Positions 7,725-9,654 of a stretch of 9,654 nucleotides of DNA are shown piece by piece. The stretch comes from Lachnospiraceae bacterium (GTDB taxonomy: Bacteria > Bacillota > Clostridia > Lachnospirales > Lachnospiraceae). Position numbers and translations under genes: made by a program. The stretch's first letter is position 1, and every line of letters starts with the position of its first letter. Location: the NCBI GenBank assembly GCA_900769175.1, contig CAAGFP010000090.1, positions 1 to 9,654 on the forward strand. Reading direction: 5' to 3'. A model generated the notes under the pieces. It made no database searches. It was given only the letters and a program-made list of their open reading frames with translations, and had not been told where the DNA came from.

Positions 7725-7819
7725 TTCCTTTTTTATTTTCTGTATTTTCTTCTTTTTCTCTGTATTTCTTCATTTTTCTCTTTTTTCTCTGTTTTTCTCT
7801 TCTTTTTTTCTCTATTCCC
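7725..7819 (+). repeat. 95-bp homopyrimidine-rich tract
   Basis: Only 8 of 95 bases on the plus strand are purines. The sequence is runs of T broken by TCTCT, with TTTTTCTCTGT occurring twice about 31 bp apart. It sits immediately upstream of the candidate sigma-factor promoter, as an A/G-rich tract when read toward that gene. Such tracts can be bent or act as an UP-element-like region; that is inference. Confidence 0.7.
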
Positions 7820-7853
7820 GCAGGGCGAATTTATAATCCTCTCTGAGGTTACG
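7817..7853 (+). repeat. intergenic repeat, truncated copy A
   Basis: It begins CCCGCAGGGCGAATTTATAA exactly as the two full copies do, continues to AGGTTACG as in copy C (three bases longer), and then runs straight into copy B. Its AATCC...AGGTTA could pair with TAACCTTAGGGATT at the end of copy B, so A may be the original left arm of B. Confidence 0.75.
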
Positions 7854-7857
7854 GTAA

Positions 7858-7960
7858 CCCCCGCAGGGCGAATTTATAATTTCAGCGATTACGCCTGACA
7901 GTAAGTAGTGGTTACAGTAACCACCTATCCGGCAAAAAATAACCTTAGGGATTCTTTTTT
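7858..7960 (+). repeat. intergenic repeat, full copy B
   Basis: The comparable core is 7863-7953 (91 nt). It aligns without gaps to copy C, with 77 identical positions. The core opens with GCAGGGCGAATTTATAAT and holds a hairpin, GTGGTTA-CAG-TAACCAC (7908-7924). It ends in CCTTAGGGATT followed by a T-run (7955-7960). The fourteen differences fall in four blocks rather than being scattered. No coding potential is seen. It lies in the gap between two divergent genes. Confidence 0.85.
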
Positions 7961-7993
7961 TATAAAATACGGGTTACGTTTTGTTTCTCCTAG

Positions 7994-8020
7994 CCCCGCT
8001 TCTTTTTCTGCGCGGGGTTT
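7994..8020 (+). terminator. rho-independent terminator-like hairpin
   Basis: CCCCGC (7994-7999) pairs with GCGGGG (8012-8017) around a 12-base T-rich loop and is followed by TTTATTT. The T-run is on the plus-strand side only, so it would end plus-strand transcripts. It sits between repeat copies B and C and is itself flanked by GGGTTAC (7971-7977) and GTAACCC (8035-8041), which could form an outer stem. No gene upstream on the plus strand explains it. Confidence 0.6.
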
Positions 8021-8033
8021 ATTTCCTTGTTTT

Positions 8034-8140
8034 GGTAACCCCCCGCAGGGCGAATTTATAATCCTATAGGTTACGCCTACCGGTAAGTAGTGGTTACGAT
8101 AACCACCTATCCGGCAAAAAGGTACCTTAGGGATTTTTTT
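8034..8140 (+). repeat. intergenic repeat, full copy C
   Basis: The core 8045-8135 (91 nt) matches copy B at 77/91 positions with no gaps. The apical hairpin is GTGGTTA-CGA-TAACCAC (8090-8106): the stem is identical to B and the loop differs. The outer arms AATCC...AGGT and ACCT...GGATT can pair, and CCGG on each side adds an inner stem. A run of seven T follows directly, so the whole unit resembles a long terminator-like hairpin on the plus strand. It is preceded by GGTAACCCCCC, as copy B is by GGTAACCCCC. Confidence 0.85.
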
Positions 8141-8277
8141 ATTAAATATGTCTTATAAAAATCGCGTGACCTTTTTCTTCTTTGAATCTTTTTGTGCTAA
8201 AATATATGCATTAATACCTATGTTCACGTCATTATGCTATTGTAAATATCATATTTTTCTATTTTATATTCAATTAG
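8141..8277. other. AT-rich spacer with one promoter-linked direct repeat
   Basis: I see no gene or RNA here. The one notable item is ATGCTATTGTAAA (8234-8246), which recurs with one mismatch at 8297-8309, overlapping the -10 of the next promoter. This may be a paired regulator site. Confidence 0.4.
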
Positions 8278-8306
8278 TTGACATAGCCAGCGCAAAATGC
8301 TATTAT
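8278..8306 (+). promoter_or_regulatory. near-consensus promoter of the HTH-dehydrogenase gene
   Basis: A perfect TTGACA (8278-8283) lies 17 bp from TATTAT (8301-8306). This predicts a start near 8313 and a leader of about 140 nt. An inverted repeat, ATAGC (8283-8287) with GCTAT (8299-8303), fills the spacer, where a repressor would block polymerase. The helix-turn-helix domain of the downstream protein is an obvious candidate reader. Confidence 0.8.
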
Positions 8307-8369
8307 AAAGTGCACGCCGAGAATTCAATGCCTTTTGGTCGAATAATGAATTTAGCTATCCTATAGATA

Positions 8370-8417
8370 AAGATTGCGATACAAATTGCAATTAAGATAG
8401 CGTTCAAGATACCGTTC
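8370..8417 (+). repeat. four 12-bp tandem repeats in the leader
   Basis: The units are AAGATTGCGATA (8370), CAAATTGCAATT (8382), AAGATAGCGTTC (8394) and AAGATACCGTTC (8406). Units 3 and 4 differ at one base; unit 2 is the most degenerate. A small palindrome, CTAT-CCT-ATAG (8356-8366), lies just before them. They sit between promoter and start codon and could be operator iterons or an RNA-level element. Confidence 0.65.
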
Positions 8418-8453
8418 AAAAACCTCTAAAACACCTTAAAAAGGAAGAATACA

Positions 8454-9634
8454 ATGAAAAAAATCTCTAAAACAAAATTAAAAGAAATAACCGCAACGCT
8501 TAGAAAAGAAAAGAATCTTACACAGGCAAAACTATGTGAATTAACGGGAATCAACCGCAATATGATCGGCAGAATGGAAAACGGAGAATATCTCCCCTCC
8601 TTAGAGCAGCTCCAATCACTCGGAGATGTGCTGGGATTTGAATATGCGGATCTTTTAGAAGATGATGTCAAAGAAGTTGTTTGTGATAACGCCGGTGGAA
8701 TCATGAAGTCATACCGGATAGCCGTTGCGGGAACCGGTTATGTCGGACTCTCTCTTGCGACCTTGCTTGCGCAGCATAATCATGTAACCGCAGTCGATAT
8801 CATTCCCGAAAAGGTTGACATGATCAATAAACGTATTTCCCCGATTCAGGATGAATATATTGAGAAGTATTTAGCACAAAAAGAGCTTGATTTAACGGCT
8901 ACCTTAAATGCAAAAGAAGCGTACAGTGATGCTGATTTTATCATAATAGCGGCACCTACCAATTATGACAGCAAATTAAACTTTTTTGACTGTTCTGCAG
9001 TTGAGGAAGTTATATCTCTTGCGCTTTCCGTCAATCCGAATGCGCTTATTATCATTAAATCCACCATTCCGGTCGGTTATACAGAATCCGTAAGGGAGAA
9101 ATTCCATAGTAAAAACATCATTTTCAGCCCGGAATTTCTTAGAGAATCAAAAGCATTGTATGATAATTTATATCCTTCAAGAATCATTGTCTCCTGCGAT
9201 GAAGAATCAAAACCGAAGGCAGAACTTTTTGCTTCACTCTTAGTTCAGGGAGCAATCAAAAAGGATGTAAAAACACTTTTTATGGGATTTACCGAAAGCG
9301 AAGCCGTGAAGCTTTTCGCCAATACCTATTTAGCCCTTCGCGTTTCCTATTTTAATGAACTTGATACCTATGCAGAAACCAAGGGATTAAATACGAAAGA
9401 TATCATCGACGGTGTCTGCCTGGATCCGAGAATCGGAACGCATTACAACAACCCTTCTTTCGGATATGGCGGCTATTGCCTTCCGAAGGATACCAAGCAG
9501 CTGCTTGCCAACTTCCAGGATGTTCCACAGAATATGATGACGGCAATTGTTGATTCCAACAGAACCAGGAAGGACTTCATTGCCGACAGAGTGCTTGAGA
9601 TTGCAGGCGCTTACACAGCCAACAGCAGCTGGGA
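8454..9634 (+). CDS. XRE helix-turn-helix fused to UDP-glucose 6-dehydrogenase (3' truncated)
   Basis: One open frame of 393 codons, cut by the adapter. Residues 7-67 are an XRE/HTH_3 domain (LTQAKLCELTGI, NMIGRMENGEYLPSLEQL). After a linker (about 70-83) a complete-looking dehydrogenase N-terminus starts at M84. The NAD-binding Rossmann motif is G93-T-G-Y-V-G98, with D115 in TAVDII as the likely ribose ligand. APTNYD, KSTIPVG (T204) and FSPEFLRES (E227, E231) follow. Then come K286 and N290 in KLFANTYLALR, and catalytic C342 with D346 in GYGGYCLPKDTKQL. These match the residues of Streptococcus UDP-glucose dehydrogenase, which oxidises UDP-glucose to UDP-glucuronate with two NAD+. The C-terminal UDP-binding domain is largely missing because the fragment ends. 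AAGGA lies eight bases before the ATG at 8454. GGTGGA three bases before M84 could allow a second, enzyme-only product. Confidence 0.93.
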
Positions 9635-9654
9635 AGATCGGAAGAGCACACGTC
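9635..9654. other. Illumina TruSeq adapter remnant (right end)
   Basis: The final 20 bases, AGATCGGAAGAGCACACGTC, are the TruSeq adapter start and the reverse complement of the left-end remnant. Genome sequence ends at about 9634, so residues read beyond that in the dehydrogenase frame are artefact. Confidence 0.97.

Noticed and set aside
7573..7773. Minus-strand 66-codon frame overlapping the start of the sigma factor
   Set aside because: It begins inside the purine-rich tract, which explains its K/E-rich start, covers the likely sigma promoter and overlaps the sigma coding start. Its one hydrophobic stretch is not enough support.
7817..8140. Possible CRISPR array
   Set aside because: There are only two full copies and one partial, units are 91 nt and self-complementary, there are no regular unique spacers, and no cas genes are visible.
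8148..8366. Plus-strand 72-codon frame upstream of the HTH-dehydrogenase
   Set aside because: It overlaps the strong promoter and its predicted start site, has no ribosome binding site, and its composition is that of AT-rich non-coding DNA.
7629..8453. tRNA, rRNA or known riboswitch in the large gap
   Set aside because: No cloverleaf, rRNA-like segment or riboswitch core I know is present. The structured parts are accounted for by the repeats and the terminator-like hairpin.
8703..9634. Dehydrogenase as a separate gene starting at M84
   Set aside because: The helix-turn-helix frame has no stop before M84 (8703 is exactly 83 codons from 8454). A weak GGTGGA site may permit an internal start, but the primary product is the fusion.
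1..9654. Matching inverted ends that could be taken for terminal inverted repeats of a transposon or linear element
   Set aside because: They are exact TruSeq adapter sequence, so they are technical.

Overview
The window is an AT-leaning bacterial fragment with strong purine-rich ribosome binding sites, short intergenic gaps and protein sequences of the Firmicutes/Clostridia type. A Lachnospiraceae-like source is my best guess, inferred from protein style only and not from any marker. Both ends are Illumina TruSeq adapter sequence in inverted orientation (1-19 and 9635-9654). The true genomic insert is therefore about 20-9634, and both outer genes are cut by the end of the fragment rather than by biology.

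From 20 to 7628 everything lies on the minus strand, so transcription runs from right to left. In that order the genes are: a divergent RpoD-type sigma factor (7628-6540); a possible 37-codon leader ORF (6473-6360); a membrane hybrid sensor histidine kinase (6345-4360); a two-domain flavodoxin-fold / iron-sulfur flavoprotein (4260-2917); a four-helix membrane protein with a coiled-coil insert (2772-2020); a YfbR/HDDC2-type HD phosphohydrolase (1993-1406); alanine racemase from a TTG start (1376-201); and the start of a LysR-type regulator (185 to the fragment end). The last four are separated by only 15-30 bp and look like one operon. The sigma factor, leader and kinase may form another.

From 7629 to 8453 lies about 825 bp without a convincing gene, between the divergently oriented sigma factor and a plus-strand gene. 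It holds the likely sigma-factor promoter, a 95-bp pyrimidine-rich tract, two full copies of a 91-nt imperfect-palindrome repeat (77/91 identical) plus a truncated third, a rho-independent-terminator-like hairpin between the full copies, and a near-consensus promoter followed by four 12-bp tandem repeats.

The plus-strand gene (8454 to the fragment end) is the most striking object. It has an XRE-type helix-turn-helix domain fused in frame, without a stop, to a UDP-glucose 6-dehydrogenase that keeps its Rossmann motif, catalytic cysteine and other active-site residues. An enzyme joined to a DNA-binding domain, behind a promoter and leader full of repeats, suggests a self-regulating metabolic enzyme that ties UDP-glucuronate synthesis (capsule or exopolysaccharide precursor) to transcription. 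That role is inference.
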